From assembly GCF_018736085.1 (NCBI RefSeq), contig NZ_CP076134.1, positions 4,660,501 through 4,724,500 on the forward strand: a stretch of DNA of 64,000 nt, in the 5' to 3' direction. This DNA is from Bradyrhizobium sediminis. Its GTDB lineage: Bacteria; Pseudomonadota; Alphaproteobacteria; Rhizobiales; Xanthobacteraceae. Below, piece after piece: positions 8,464 through 17,038 of this stretch (position 1 is its first letter; every line of letters starts with the position of its first letter). The notes beneath the pieces are model-generated. The model was not told where the DNA came from. It made no database searches and was given only the letters and a program-made list of their open reading frames with translations. The translations under genes were made by a program, and so were the position numbers.

Positions 8464-9999
8464 TCAGTTTCCCCACTTCACCTCGTGCCGCGCCAGCACC
8501 TCGCGCACTTTGGCGACGATGTCGCCTTCGGCGCAGGAAAACTGCGCCGGGCGGGTCTCGCGCCATTCCTGGTTGGAGGCGATGGCGGCGGCCGCCTTGG
8601 CGCCCTCGATCAGGTCCTTGATCTGCACCTCGCCGCGCGCCTTCTCGTCCGAGCCCTGGATGATCACGCAAGGCGAGTTGCGGCGGTCGGCATATTTGAG
8701 CTGGTTGCCCATGTTCTTGGGATTGCCGAGATAAAGCTCGGCGCGGATGCCGGCGTTGCGTAGCGTTGCAGCCATCTTCTGGTAATCGGCGACGCGGTCA
8801 CGGTCGAACACGGTGACCACCACCGGGCCGAACTCCGGCGCGGTGTCGAGCTTGCCGAGCATGGTGAGGGCGGCCTGCAGCCGCGACACGCCGATGGAGA
8901 AGCCGGTCGCCGGCACCGGCTCGCCGCGGAACCGCGAGACGAGGCCATCATAACGACCGCCGCTTCCAACCGAACCGAACCGCACGGGGCGACCCTTGTC
9001 ATCCCTCGTCTCCAGCGTGAGGTCCACTTCATAGACGGGACCGGTGTAGTATTCGAGACCGCGAACGATGGATGAATCAAAACTCATTCGGTCATAACGA
9101 TAGTCGGAACTCCAAAACAATTTTGCCATTTGGAGAAGTTCATCGATGCCCTGTTGCCCGATGTCCGATTTGCCGACGACACGTCGCCATTGCTCAAAAC
9201 TCGCATTCCATCCGCTTCCACCTTCGCCACCACCCAATACTGCGTATTTGCTTCCAACGTACGCCAATACTGACTTGATCTGCTCTTCGCTGAGGCCGGC
9301 CCCCCTCGTGAAGTCTCCGCTTTCATCTTTTCGGCCTTCGCCGAGCAGCTTTCTCACCTCTTCAATCGGAAATCTGTCTGCCTTGTCGATCGCGCGCAGA
9401 ACAGTGAGCCTGCATCCTGCATTCTCTTCGCCGCCAAGACCAATACTTTCCATTACCCCATCGAGCACCTTGCGGTTGTTGACCTTCACCAGGTACTGCC
9501 CGCGGGAAATGCCCAGGGCTTCCATAGTATCGGCGGCCATCATGCAGTTTTCGGCGTCGGCGGCGGGCGAAGCCGAGCCCACCGTGTCGGCGTCGAACTG
9601 CATGAACTGGCGGAAGCGGCCGGGGCCCGGCTTCTCGTTGCGATAGACATAGCCCTCGCGGTAGCTGCGATAGGGTTTTGGCAAATGATCAAAGTTCTCG
9701 GCGACGTAGCGCGCCAGCGGCGCGGTCAAATCGTAACGCAGGCTGATCCACTGCTCGTCGTCGTCCTGGAACGAGAACACGCCCTCGTTGGGGCGGTCCT
9801 GGTCGGGCAGGAACTTGCCGAGCGCATCGGTGAACTCCATCGCCGGCGTCTCCACCGGCTCGAAGCCGTAGCGCTCAAATACGTCGCGGATTTTCGCGAC
9901 CATCGCCCGCGTCGCCGATATCTCGGCAGGGCCGCGATCGGCGAGCCCGCGCGGCAGGCGGGCGCGGAGTTTCTGGGGTTTTTTGGGTTTTTCGGCCAT
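8464..9999 (-). CDS. hisS: Histidyl-tRNA synthetase
   Basis: This class II enzyme charges tRNA-His. The 511 residues include motif 2 ([20 protein letters not shown]), the histidine-specific [11 protein letters not shown], motif 3 ([13 protein letters not shown]) and a C-terminal anticodon-binding domain. The ATG at 9999 ([10 protein letters not shown]) is preferred over an upstream ATG that adds a non-family stretch. Residues about 178-351 are encoded by DNA of clearly lower GC and different codon choice than the rest (25 of 60 bases are G or C in 9061-9120), suggesting an imported segment. hisZ lies at the far end of the window, not next to hisS. Confidence 0.95.
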   Translation of the reverse strand: MAEKPKKPQKLRARLPRGLADRGPAEISATRAMVAKIRDVFERYGFEPVETPAMEFTDALGKFLPDQDRPNEGVFSFQDDDEQWISLRYDLTAPLARYVAENFDHLPKPYRSYREGYVYRNEKPGPGRFRQFMQFDADTVGSASPAADAENCMMAADTMEALGISRGQYLVKVNNRKVLDGVMESIGLGGEENAGCRLTVLRAIDKADRFPIEEVRKLLGEGRKDESGDFTRGAGLSEEQIKSVLAYVGSKYAVLGGGEGGSGWNASFEQWRRVVGKSDIGQQGIDELLQMAKLFWSSDYRYDRMSFDSSIVRGLEYYTGPVYEVDLTLETRDDKGRPVRFGSVGSGGRYDGLVSRFRGEPVPATGFSIGVSRLQAALTMLGKLDTAPEFGPVVVTVFDRDRVADYQKMAATLRNAGIRAELYLGNPKNMGNQLKYADRRNSPCVIIQGSDEKARGEVQIKDLIEGAKAAAAIASNQEWRETRPAQFSCAEGDIVAKVREVLARHEVKWGN

Positions 10000-10039
10000 G
10001 GGCGGGTTGGTACCAGCCGAGGCGCGATGCGGCAACCGT

Positions 10040-10280
10040 GGTTACTTCCCTTCTCCCCTTGTGGGAGAAGGCGGCCATTGGCGGCCTTCGGCCGCCGTTC
10101 CTCAGGAAAGACGCCGATGCTTCGCATCGGCTATGCGCAGTCCGCGACGGATGAGGGGTTTGCGTCCGCGGAGAGAACCCCTCACCCGCCCTGCGGGCAC
10201 CCTCTCCCACAAGGGGAGAGGGGAAGAAAGCTCAGGCCGGCTACCTCCCCTGCGCAAGCGGGAGAGGGAGAAGGAAGCCG
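10040..10280. repeat. Inverted-repeat element with CTCTCCCACAAGGGGAGAGG arms
   Basis: The left arm (CTTCTCCCCTTGTGGGAGAA, from about 10049) and right arm (CCTCTCCCACAAGGGGAGAG, from about 10201) are inverted copies that bracket smaller hairpins; a trailing CTCCCCTGCGCAAGCGGGAG hairpin follows. It fills the gap between hisS and ilvE, carries no gene, and resembles a small non-autonomous palindromic element. Confidence 0.7.
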
Positions 10281-10284
10281 GCGG

Positions 10285-11364
10285 TCACAGCACCTTTCTG
10301 ATCCAGTTGTGCGGGTCGGCCGCGCGACCGTACTGGATGTCGACCAGCTGCTTGCGCAGCCCCATGGCGACGGGGCCGGCCGCGCCGCCGCTGATGAGAA
10401 AATCACCGCTGGCGGAGCACACCTTGCCGATCGGCGAGATGACGGCAGCCGTGCCGCAGGCGAAGGCCTCTTTCAGCTTTCCGCTGGCGGCGTCGGCGCG
10501 CCACTGGTCGATCGTGTAGGCCTCCTCGCGCACGCGCGTGCCGGAATCCTTCGCGAGCGCGATGATCGAATCGCGGGTGATGCCCGGCAGGATCGTGCCG
10601 AGCGGCGGCGTCAGCAGCGAACCGTCGTCGAACACGAAGAAGACGTTCATGCCGCCGAGTTCCTCGATGTAGCGGCGCTCGACCGCATCGAGGAAAACGA
10701 CCTGATCGCAGCCGTGATCGATGGCCTCGGCCTGCGCGCGCAGGCTCGCGGCGTAATTGCCGCCGCATTTGACGGCGCCGGTGCCGCCGATCGCGGCGCG
10801 CGTGTAGTTCTCGGACACCCAGATCGACACGGGCGCAGGTCCGCCCTTGAAATAGGAGCCGACCGGCGAGGCGATAACGGCGAAGATGTATTCCTCGGAA
10901 GGCTTCACACCGAGGAATACCTCACTCGCGATCATGAAGGGCCGCAGGTAGAGACTGCCCTCGCCGCCTGGAATCCAGGCGCGGTCGATGCGCACGAGCT
11001 GCTCGACCGCTTCGATAAACACAGGCTCGGGCAGCAGCGCCATGGCCATGCGCTCAGCCGAACTCCGGAAGCGCCGGGCATTGGCGTCGGGGCGGAACAG
11101 GTTCACGCCGCCGTCGTCGCGCTTGTAGGCCTTGAGGCCTTCGAAAATCTCCTGCGCGTAATGCACGACGGCTACGGCCGGATCGAGCGGGAAATGCGCA
11201 CGTGCTTCGACGCACGCGTCATGCCAGCCCTTCGCGCGATTATAGCGGACCACAGCCATGTGATCGGTGAAAACCCGACCAAAGCCCGGGTCCGCGAGCT
11301 TTGCCGCGCGCTCCTTCTCGGACGTCGGATTCGTCGCAGGATGGATTTCGAATTTCAAACTCAT
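10285..11364 (-). CDS. ilvE: Branched-chain amino acid aminotransferase
   Basis: This fold-type IV PLP enzyme interconverts Leu/Ile/Val and their 2-oxo acids. In 359 residues it shows FEGLKAYKRDDGGVNLFRP, the catalytic-lysine region GAVKCGGNYAAS and the late EELGGMNVFFVFDDGSLLTPP-LGTILPGITR block typical of larger bacterial and eukaryote-like BCATs. The ATG at 11364 (MSLKFEIHPATNP) is chosen because the upstream open frame lacks family sequence and GAGGGA precedes this ATG. It is transcribed divergently from the MarR operon. Confidence 0.93.
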   Translation of the reverse strand: MSLKFEIHPATNPTSEKERAAKLADPGFGRVFTDHMAVVRYNRAKGWHDACVEARAHFPLDPAVAVVHYAQEIFEGLKAYKRDDGGVNLFRPDANARRFRSSAERMAMALLPEPVFIEAVEQLVRIDRAWIPGGEGSLYLRPFMIASEVFLGVKPSEEYIFAVIASPVGSYFKGGPAPVSIWVSENYTRAAIGGTGAVKCGGNYAASLRAQAEAIDHGCDQVVFLDAVERRYIEELGGMNVFFVFDDGSLLTPPLGTILPGITRDSIIALAKDSGTRVREEAYTIDQWRADAASGKLKEAFACGTAAVISPIGKVCSASGDFLISGGAAGPVAMGLRKQLVDIQYGRAADPHNWIRKVL

Positions 11365-11762
11365 TCCCTCGTTTCCCGCTGTCGGAACCGACGCTATTTC
11401 TGGCGTCGGCCTGGCTCTCCGGGCCTGCTCGAACGAAACTCCCATGGGCTCTCTCCCGGATTGACGCTGGTCTCGCGTCTGCGCCGTGGCGCTGTTAGTG
11501 ACGCCTGGCCTTGAGCTGGCCGGCCTTGCGGCCGGGCTCCCCGCCGGCACGTCCTTAGGACATGCTTTTGTGGAATGCGGAAGTCCAGTATGTTTGCCGA
11601 AATGCCGCTCGACAATCGTACGGTCAACAATTCACGGCCTTGTTCGCACTCGACCGCCACTTCAGGCCTTGTCCGGCCCCTTGGAACTCTACCGCGTTCG
11701 ATACGACTTAATATTTCGTCGCGGCTGACAGTTTTGTAACATTGAACCCAAGATACGTCAAC
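11365..11762. promoter_or_regulatory. Divergent ilvE / marR intergenic region with an 18-bp imperfect palindrome
   Basis: No gene is supported in these about 400 bases. CGACTTAATATTTCGTCG at 11704-11721 is a palindrome with 14 of 18 positions symmetric, 41 bp before the MarR gene start, a common place and form for a MarR autoregulatory operator. Shorter GC hairpins near 11515-11550 lie in the ilvE leader. Confidence 0.45.
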
Positions 11763-12323
11763 ATGGCTGACATAAATTTCTCGGCATCCTCCACCGACCC
11801 TGATTCGAGGGCCGGCGAGGCGCGATCGCCCGCCCCGGGCCAGGCCGATTTGCGCTGGGATATCATCGAGCTGCTGTTCTTCGCCTACCGGGACTTCGTC
11901 GGCGACGCCGATCACGAATTGGAGGCGTTCGGGTTCGGGCGGGCGCATCACCGGGTGCTTCACTTTGTCCACCGCTATCCCGGGCTGAAGGTCGCCGATC
12001 TCCTCGACGTGCTGCGCATCACCAAGCAGTCGCTGGGGCGGGTGCTCAAGCAACTGCTCGACGAAGGCTATATCGTGCAGCGGACCGGCAACAACGACCG
12101 GCGGCAGCGCCTACTCTACGCCACCGCCAAGGGCGAGGCGCTGGTCGGCAAGCTCGCGGGATTGCAGACCGACCGCATCAACCGCGCGCTGCGGGACATC
12201 ACGCCCGACGGCGCCGATGAGGTCCGCAAATTCCTGCGTGCGATGATCGATCGCGACGATCCCGACAAGGTGCTGGCGACGATTCTCGGCACCGGCAACG
12301 CAATTGCAAAGGACCAGGCGTGA
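11763..12323 (+). CDS. MarR-family transcriptional regulator, PetP-like
   Basis: A 186-residue winged-helix regulator: helices near residues 30-75, then the recognition region (ITKQSLGRVLKQLLDEGYIVQRTG) and the wing with NDRRQRLLYATAKG. Its stop overlaps the start of the response-regulator gene (GTGA), so the two are coupled. A MarR gene followed by an OmpR-type regulator matches the petP-petR pair of Rhodobacter capsulatus and its relatives, hence the name suggestion. ATG 11763 is preferred to a TTG seven codons earlier. Confidence 0.88.
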   Translation: MADINFSASSTDPDSRAGEARSPAPGQADLRWDIIELLFFAYRDFVGDADHELEAFGFGRAHHRVLHFVHRYPGLKVADLLDVLRITKQSLGRVLKQLLDEGYIVQRTGNNDRRQRLLYATAKGEALVGKLAGLQTDRINRALRDITPDGADEVRKFLRAMIDRDDPDKVLATILGTGNAIAKDQA

Positions 12324-13042
12324 TCCAGGCTGCCACCCTCGCGCGGACGCCGCCGAAACCGGCCGACGACGCCCCGCATCTCTTGCTGGTCGACGACGAC
12401 CGCCGCATCCGCGATCTGCTGTCGCGCTTCCTCTGCGGCGAAGGTTACCGCGTCACCACGGCGATGAGCGCCAGCGACGCCCGCGCCAAGCTGCTCGGCC
12501 TGCATTTCGACCTGTTGATCCTCGACGTGATGATGCCCGGCGAAACCGGGTTCGATCTCGCCCGCTTCATCCGCACCTCGTCCTCGGTGCCGATCATCAT
12601 GCTGACGGCGCGCCACGAGGCGGAAGCCCGCATCGAGGGCCTGCAGATCGGCGCCGACGATTACGTCGCCAAGCCGTTCGAGCCGCGCGAGCTGGTCTTG
12701 AGGATCGGCAACATCCTCAAGCGCACCGCGCCGCCGCCGGTGGAAACGCTCGAGCAGGTCGCGTTCGGGCCTTACGTCTACCACCTCGACCGCGGCGAGC
12801 TGCGCCAGGGCGAGGAGATCGTCCATCTCACCGACCGCGAACGCGAGATGCTGCGCATTCTCGCCAGCGCCCCGGGCGAGACCGTGCCGCGCAGCGCGCT
12901 CACCGGCGACGGCTCCGTCAACGAGCGCGCGGTCGACGTGCAGATCAACCGTCTCAGGCGCAAGATCGAAAAAGATCCGGCCAACCCCCTGTTCCTGCAG
13001 GCGGTGCGCGGCGTCGGCTATCGCCTGGTCGCTTCCCCTTGA
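12320..13042 (+). CDS. OmpR-family response regulator, PetR-like
   Basis: In 240 residues it has a receiver domain (DDD near residues 27-29, phospho-acceptor Asp in LLILDVMMPG, LTAR, and KPF) and a C-terminal winged-helix trans_reg_C domain ending VRGVGYRLVASP. It starts with GTG inside the end of the MarR gene and is followed 24 bases later by its likely partner kinase. The closest named relative I recognise is PetR; its target genes cannot be read from this sequence. Confidence 0.92.
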   Translation: MIQAATLARTPPKPADDAPHLLLVDDDRRIRDLLSRFLCGEGYRVTTAMSASDARAKLLGLHFDLLILDVMMPGETGFDLARFIRTSSSVPIIMLTARHEAEARIEGLQIGADDYVAKPFEPRELVLRIGNILKRTAPPPVETLEQVAFGPYVYHLDRGELRQGEEIVHLTDREREMLRILASAPGETVPRSALTGDGSVNERAVDVQINRLRRKIEKDPANPLFLQAVRGVGYRLVASP

Positions 13043-13066
13043 ACCCTTTCCAGTGAAACCAGCCCG

Positions 13067-14455
13067 ATGAGCACGCTCGATACCGGCCTGACGCTGATCC
13101 GCACCGCTTCGCGGCGCGTCTCCGCGGCCAATGGCTGGATGGGCAACGCGTTCAAGAGCTGGATGCCGACCGGGCTTTATGCCCGCGCGCTGCTGATCAT
13201 GATCGTGCCGATGGTGGTGCTGCAGTCGGTGGTGGCGTTCGTGTTCATGGAACGGCACTGGAACACGGTGACGCGGCGGCTCTCCGCCGCGGTCGTGGCC
13301 GATGTCGCCACCCTGATCGACGTCTACAAGGTCTATCCGCAGGACAAGGACCGCGCGCAGCTGCGGCGCATCGCCCAGCAACGGCTGGGGCTGGTGGTCG
13401 ATTTCCTCCCGGTCGGCGACATGCCGCCGCCCGGCCCGAAGCCGTTCTTCTCGCTGCTCGACCAAACGCTGTCAGTGCAGCTCGGCCGGCAGATCGCAAA
13501 GCCGTTCTGGATCGACACCGTCGGCCGCTCCAATCTGGTAGAAATCCGCATTCAGCTCGACGACGCGGTGATGCGGATATTCGCGCAGCGCAGCGCCGCC
13601 TATGCGTCGAATTCGGAGATCTTCATCTTCTGGATGCTGGGGACCTCGTCGATCCTCCTGATCGTCATGGTCTTGTTCCTGCGCAACCAGATCAAGCCGA
13701 TCCTGCGGCTGGCGGATGCCGCCGAAAGTTTCGGCAAGGGCCGCGAGGCGCCGAACTTCCGGCCCCGCGGCGCGCGCGAAGTGCGCCGCGCGGCGCACGC
13801 TTTCCTGGAGATGAAAGCGCGCATCGAGCGCTCGATCGAGCAGCGCACCGCGATGCTGGCCGGCGTCTCGCACGATCTGCGCACCATCCTGACCCGCTTC
13901 AAGCTGGAACTGGCGCTGATCGGCGACAGTCCCGAGGTCGACGGCATGCGCAAGGATGTCGACGAGATGTCCGGCATGCTGGAGGCCTATCTGGCGTTCG
14001 CGCGCGGCGACAGCGGCGAACACGCGCAACCGACCGATATGGCGATGGCGCTGGAGGAATTGCGCAGCGACGCCGAGCGCAACGGCCACACCGCGACGGT
14101 ATCGTTTCACGGCCTGCCTGTGGTGACGGTGAAGCCGGCGTCGTTCAAGCGCTGCCTCGCCAACCTCGTCTCCAACGCGGCAAGGCATGCCAGGACGATC
14201 GCGATCACCGGCCATCGCGACCACCGTTACCTCACCGTGACGGTCGACGACGACGGGCCGGGCATTCCGCCTGACATGCGCGAGGAGGTGTTCAAGCCGT
14301 TCCTGCGGCTCGACGACGCCCGCAACCAGGACGAGGGCGGCACCGGCCTGGGCCTGGCGATCGCCCGCGACATCGCGCGCTCGCATGGCGGCGACATCAC
14401 CCTCGGCGACAGCCCGCTGGGCGGGTTACGCGCGACGGTGCGGGTGCCGGTGTAG
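13067..14455 (+). CDS. EnvZ-like sensor histidine kinase
   Basis: A 462-residue inner-membrane kinase: TM1 near residues 40-62, a periplasmic domain to about 185, TM2 (FIFWMLGTSSILLIVMVLFL) near 185-205, HAMP, an H-box with AGVSHDLRTILTRFKLELAL, N-box NLVSNAARHA, G1 DDDGPGIP and G2 GTGLGLAIARDI. It is the third gene of the MarR-regulator-kinase operon and so the probable partner of the OmpR-type regulator. The sensed signal is unknown. Confidence 0.93.
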   Translation: MSTLDTGLTLIRTASRRVSAANGWMGNAFKSWMPTGLYARALLIMIVPMVVLQSVVAFVFMERHWNTVTRRLSAAVVADVATLIDVYKVYPQDKDRAQLRRIAQQRLGLVVDFLPVGDMPPPGPKPFFSLLDQTLSVQLGRQIAKPFWIDTVGRSNLVEIRIQLDDAVMRIFAQRSAAYASNSEIFIFWMLGTSSILLIVMVLFLRNQIKPILRLADAAESFGKGREAPNFRPRGAREVRRAAHAFLEMKARIERSIEQRTAMLAGVSHDLRTILTRFKLELALIGDSPEVDGMRKDVDEMSGMLEAYLAFARGDSGEHAQPTDMAMALEELRSDAERNGHTATVSFHGLPVVTVKPASFKRCLANLVSNAARHARTIAITGHRDHRYLTVTVDDDGPGIPPDMREEVFKPFLRLDDARNQDEGGTGLGLAIARDIARSHGGDITLGDSPLGGLRATVRVPV

Positions 14456-14458
14456 CAA

Positions 14459-14621
14459 CTTCTTCTCCCTCTCCCGCTTGCGGGGGAGGGCCGGGGTGGG
14501 GGTGCCGCCGCATCATCGGCGCCAGAGTTCGCGGAGAGATTTCCCCCACCCGCGCGCTCTGGCGCGCAATTGCGCTGCCGAGCGCGCGACCTCCCCCGCA
14601 AGCGGGAGAGGTAAGAACAAC
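14459..14621. repeat. Inverted-repeat element with CTCCCTCTCCCGCTTGCGGG arms
   Basis: Left arm CTCCCTCTCCCGCTTGCGGG at about 14465 and inverted right arm CCTCCCCCGCAAGCGGGAGA at about 14591 frame an inner CGCGCTCTGGCGCGC hairpin. It lies between convergent genes, resembles the element at 10040-10280, and is non-coding. Confidence 0.7.
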
Positions 14622-14625
14622 TCCG

Positions 14626-15186
14626 CTACTTCGGCAGCTGCTTCGGGATCATGCCCTTCAGCTTTTCCATGTCCATGATGTTCATCTTGATGCCGCCGGG
14701 CATCACGATGTCGCCGGGCTTCTGGTCGGGCTTGCAGGCGCCCAGCCACTTCGCCTCGATCGTCGTGGTCGAATCGCGCGGCACAGTGGCGGCGGGAGCG
14801 CGCTCACTGTGCGAGGTGGACTTGACGGTGTAGGCGGAATTGAAGTCGCCTGATATCTCGGCATGCGAGGTGATCGTCATGCCGGCGACGCTACAGACGG
14901 AATCGGTGACATAGCCGGTCGCGGTCTTCTGGATGTCCTGCTTCGAACATATCTCCTTCGAGGCAGGCGAGAAGGACGAACTCATTTCCTTGTCGGTGGC
15001 CGCGTCGGTGCAGTGCTGGATCGTCATCTCCGGCATCGGCGAGCCGGTCCGCAACGTCTTCATCTCCCACAGGCCCGCCTTGCGCACCGGCAATTCCGCC
15101 GCGCGCGCCTCGAGCGCCGGCAGCGCGGCCAGAAGGCAGGAGCCCAGACAGAAGGCAAGACAGAAGGAAAGCAGCTGTCGCGTCAT
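14626..15186 (-). CDS. Exported DUF3617-type protein
   Basis: A 186-residue protein with an N-terminal signal peptide (MTRQLLSFCLAFCLGSCLLAALPALEARA, cleavage after about residue 29). The mature part opens with PVRKAGLWEMKTLRTGSP and has cysteines in QHCTDAATDKEM, KEICSKQ, DSVCSVAG and LGACKPDQ, the pattern of the DUF3617 periplasmic family. ATG 15186 is chosen because it begins the signal peptide. Function unknown. Confidence 0.8.
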   Translation of the reverse strand: MTRQLLSFCLAFCLGSCLLAALPALEARAAELPVRKAGLWEMKTLRTGSPMPEMTIQHCTDAATDKEMSSSFSPASKEICSKQDIQKTATGYVTDSVCSVAGMTITSHAEISGDFNSAYTVKSTSHSERAPAATVPRDSTTTIEAKWLGACKPDQKPGDIVMPGGIKMNIMDMEKLKGMIPKQLPK

Positions 15187-15229
15187 GCTTCGCGCTCCCG
15201 GCAGGTTTCCGTCGGATCGGTAGTCCGGT

Positions 15230-15520
15230 TCAGTAGTTGGCGCGCACCGGCCCACCGGCCGCGCCATACGGCACCCAGCGGCAGGCGAAGGAGATGTAGC
15301 CGCCCTCATCAGGCTGCACGGCGAGGAACTTCACCACCTTGCCGTAAAACGCGCAGTGGTCGATCGCTCGCGCGCGAATATCCATCTGCGACGCCAGCGA
15401 ATAGGCGATGATACCGCCGGTGTCGTTGCCCTTGATCGGCGGCACCCATTGGGCCTGCGCCGGCGCGCACGCCAGCATCCCGCACATGGCAACCAGGCTC
15501 GCGGCCCCGAACTTTCGCAT
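15230..15520 (-). CDS. Small exported hypothetical protein
   Basis: A 96-residue protein with a clean signal peptide (MRKFGAASLVAMCGMLACAPAQA, cleavage before QWVPP). The mature part of about 73 residues is rich in aromatic residues and contains two cysteines (IDHCAFYG, SFACRW) that could form a disulfide. I do not recognise the family. It is 43 bases upstream of the DUF3617-type gene and may be co-transcribed with it. An alternative ATG lies four codons upstream. Confidence 0.7.
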   Translation of the reverse strand: MRKFGAASLVAMCGMLACAPAQAQWVPPIKGNDTGGIIAYSLASQMDIRARAIDHCAFYGKVVKFLAVQPDEGGYISFACRWVPYGAAGGPVRANY

Positions 15521-15686
15521 CGCAGACTCCATTTGGCTGGAAGACACCTTAAGGCGCATCGGCCGCCGTGAAAAGAACGGGTAACGGCCGAAGGCACACT
15601 AATCGGCGGGTGTTGCCGCGTTGCACTTGACCTCGTGCGGGCTTCGCGGCACCGTCCGAGGCGTTGGAACATCCGGCGGATAGCCC

Positions 15687-16157
15687 ATGCGCGACTTCTT
15701 CACATCCCTGAAACGACCCGCTCTCGGCACCGCGTTCGGCGTCATGCTGGGGCTGTTGTCGTTTGGCCAGGCGGCCGAAGCCGCCAATCCGCTGGAGCTG
15801 AATTTCGGACTGTTCGGGCCGCGCTACGACGGACGGGTCAAGGAGTGCACTGCCGCACTTGGCACCATCACCAACCAGTTCTGGGAGAAGGAAAGCACCT
15901 ACTGGAACTCGTCGCTGCGGATCACCGCCTACGGCCAGGTCCATGAAACCGCGTTCCGGCCCTGGCAGTCCGACAACATTCCGCGCCGCTATTGCAGCGC
16001 CGACGTGATGCTGAGCGACGGCAAGATGCGCCAGGTGCACTACTCGATCATCGAAGACGGCGGCTTTGCCGGCTTCGGCCAGGGCGTCGAATGGTGCGTC
16101 ACCGGGCTCGACCGCAACTGGGCCTATAATCCCAGCTGCAAGGCCGCTAGGCCCTGA
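15687..16157 (+). CDS. Exported hypothetical protein with four cysteines
   Basis: A 156-residue protein starting with a signal peptide (MRDFFTSLKRPALGTAFGVMLGLLSFGQAAEA). The mature part has four cysteines (ECTAAL, RYCSAD, EWCVTG, PSCKAA), enough for two disulfides, and a Trp/Tyr-rich middle (QFWEKESTYWNSSLRITAYG). No family name recognised; it looks like a conserved Bradyrhizobium periplasmic protein. It is read divergently from the small exported gene to its left and sits ahead of the RNase T2 gene. Confidence 0.75.
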   Translation: MRDFFTSLKRPALGTAFGVMLGLLSFGQAAEAANPLELNFGLFGPRYDGRVKECTAALGTITNQFWEKESTYWNSSLRITAYGQVHETAFRPWQSDNIPRRYCSADVMLSDGKMRQVHYSIIEDGGFAGFGQGVEWCVTGLDRNWAYNPSCKAARP

Positions 16158-16285
16158 ACTGTACCCGGACACCGTCAACCTGACCCAGCCCTTTCTTTGC
16201 ATGGGGTCGTTTTCGCATTTTTGTTCTTGAAATGTTCCGCTCGCCTGCTAGGCTCCCGGGCGGTTTCGGGTATGGGAGCGTCGCC

Positions 16286-16990
16286 ATGTTTCGTCCTTCG
16301 CGGATTTGGATTTCGCAGGCCTTGATCTCATTCGGTCTGTTCGCCGCGGCCGCCCTGACCGGCATCGCGGGACCGGCTTCGGCGCAGGATCGCCGCCAGA
16401 ATGCTCCCGGCGAGTTCGATTTCTACGTGCTGTCACTGTCCTGGTCGCCCTCCTACTGCGAGGAAGCGGCCGAGCGCGGCAACAACGGGCGTTCGCAGCA
16501 GATCCAGTGCGGCCGGCCCTACACCTTCGTGGTCCACGGGTTGTGGCCGCAATATGAGCGCGGCTTTCCCAATTACTGCCTGCGGCCGTCGCCGCGGCTC
16601 GATCGCAATATCATGACGTCGATGCTGGATGTGATGCCGGCCCCCGGGCTGATCTTTGCCGAATGGGACAAGCACGGCACCTGCTCCGGGCTCGGCGCGC
16701 GGGCCTATTTCGAGACCATCCGCAAGGCCCGGGCCGCCGTGAAGATTCCGCCGGAATATCTCGAATTGGCCGCCGAGAAGACCCTGGCACCGGCCGAGAT
16801 CGAGGAAGCCTTCATCAAGGTCAATCCGGGCTTGAGCGCCTCCGCGATTGCGGTGGTCTGCGGCAAGAGGCGGCTCAGCGAGGTGCGCATCTGCATGAGC
16901 AAGGATCTGCAGTTCCGCGCCTGCGAGGAGACCGATCGCCGCGCCTGCCGCCGCGACGAGGTGGTGATGCCGCCGATGCGGGGCGGCTGA
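16286..16990 (+). CDS. Secreted ribonuclease T2 family protein
   Basis: A 234-residue exported endoribonuclease. A signal peptide (about residues 1-33, ending ASA-QDRR) is followed by the two T2 catalytic segments: CAS I in YTFVVHGLWPQ and CAS II in FAEWDKHGTCSG, with both catalytic histidines and the glutamate present. Several cysteines fit the disulfide pattern of the family. ATG 16286 is chosen because it opens the signal peptide. It probably scavenges RNA in the periplasm or outside the cell. Confidence 0.93.
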   Translation: MFRPSRIWISQALISFGLFAAAALTGIAGPASAQDRRQNAPGEFDFYVLSLSWSPSYCEEAAERGNNGRSQQIQCGRPYTFVVHGLWPQYERGFPNYCLRPSPRLDRNIMTSMLDVMPAPGLIFAEWDKHGTCSGLGARAYFETIRKARAAVKIPPEYLELAAEKTLAPAEIEEAFIKVNPGLSASAIAVVCGKRRLSEVRICMSKDLQFRACEETDRRACRRDEVVMPPMRGG

Positions 16991-17038
16991 GGAATGACGT
17001 GGGTTACTTTCGTCGCCTGATGTCGTAACCCCTCTGCC

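Noticed and set aside
9685..11514. 609-codon plus-strand frame across hisS and ilvE
   Set aside because: Opposite two well-supported genes and running through a palindromic repeat; no family resemblance.
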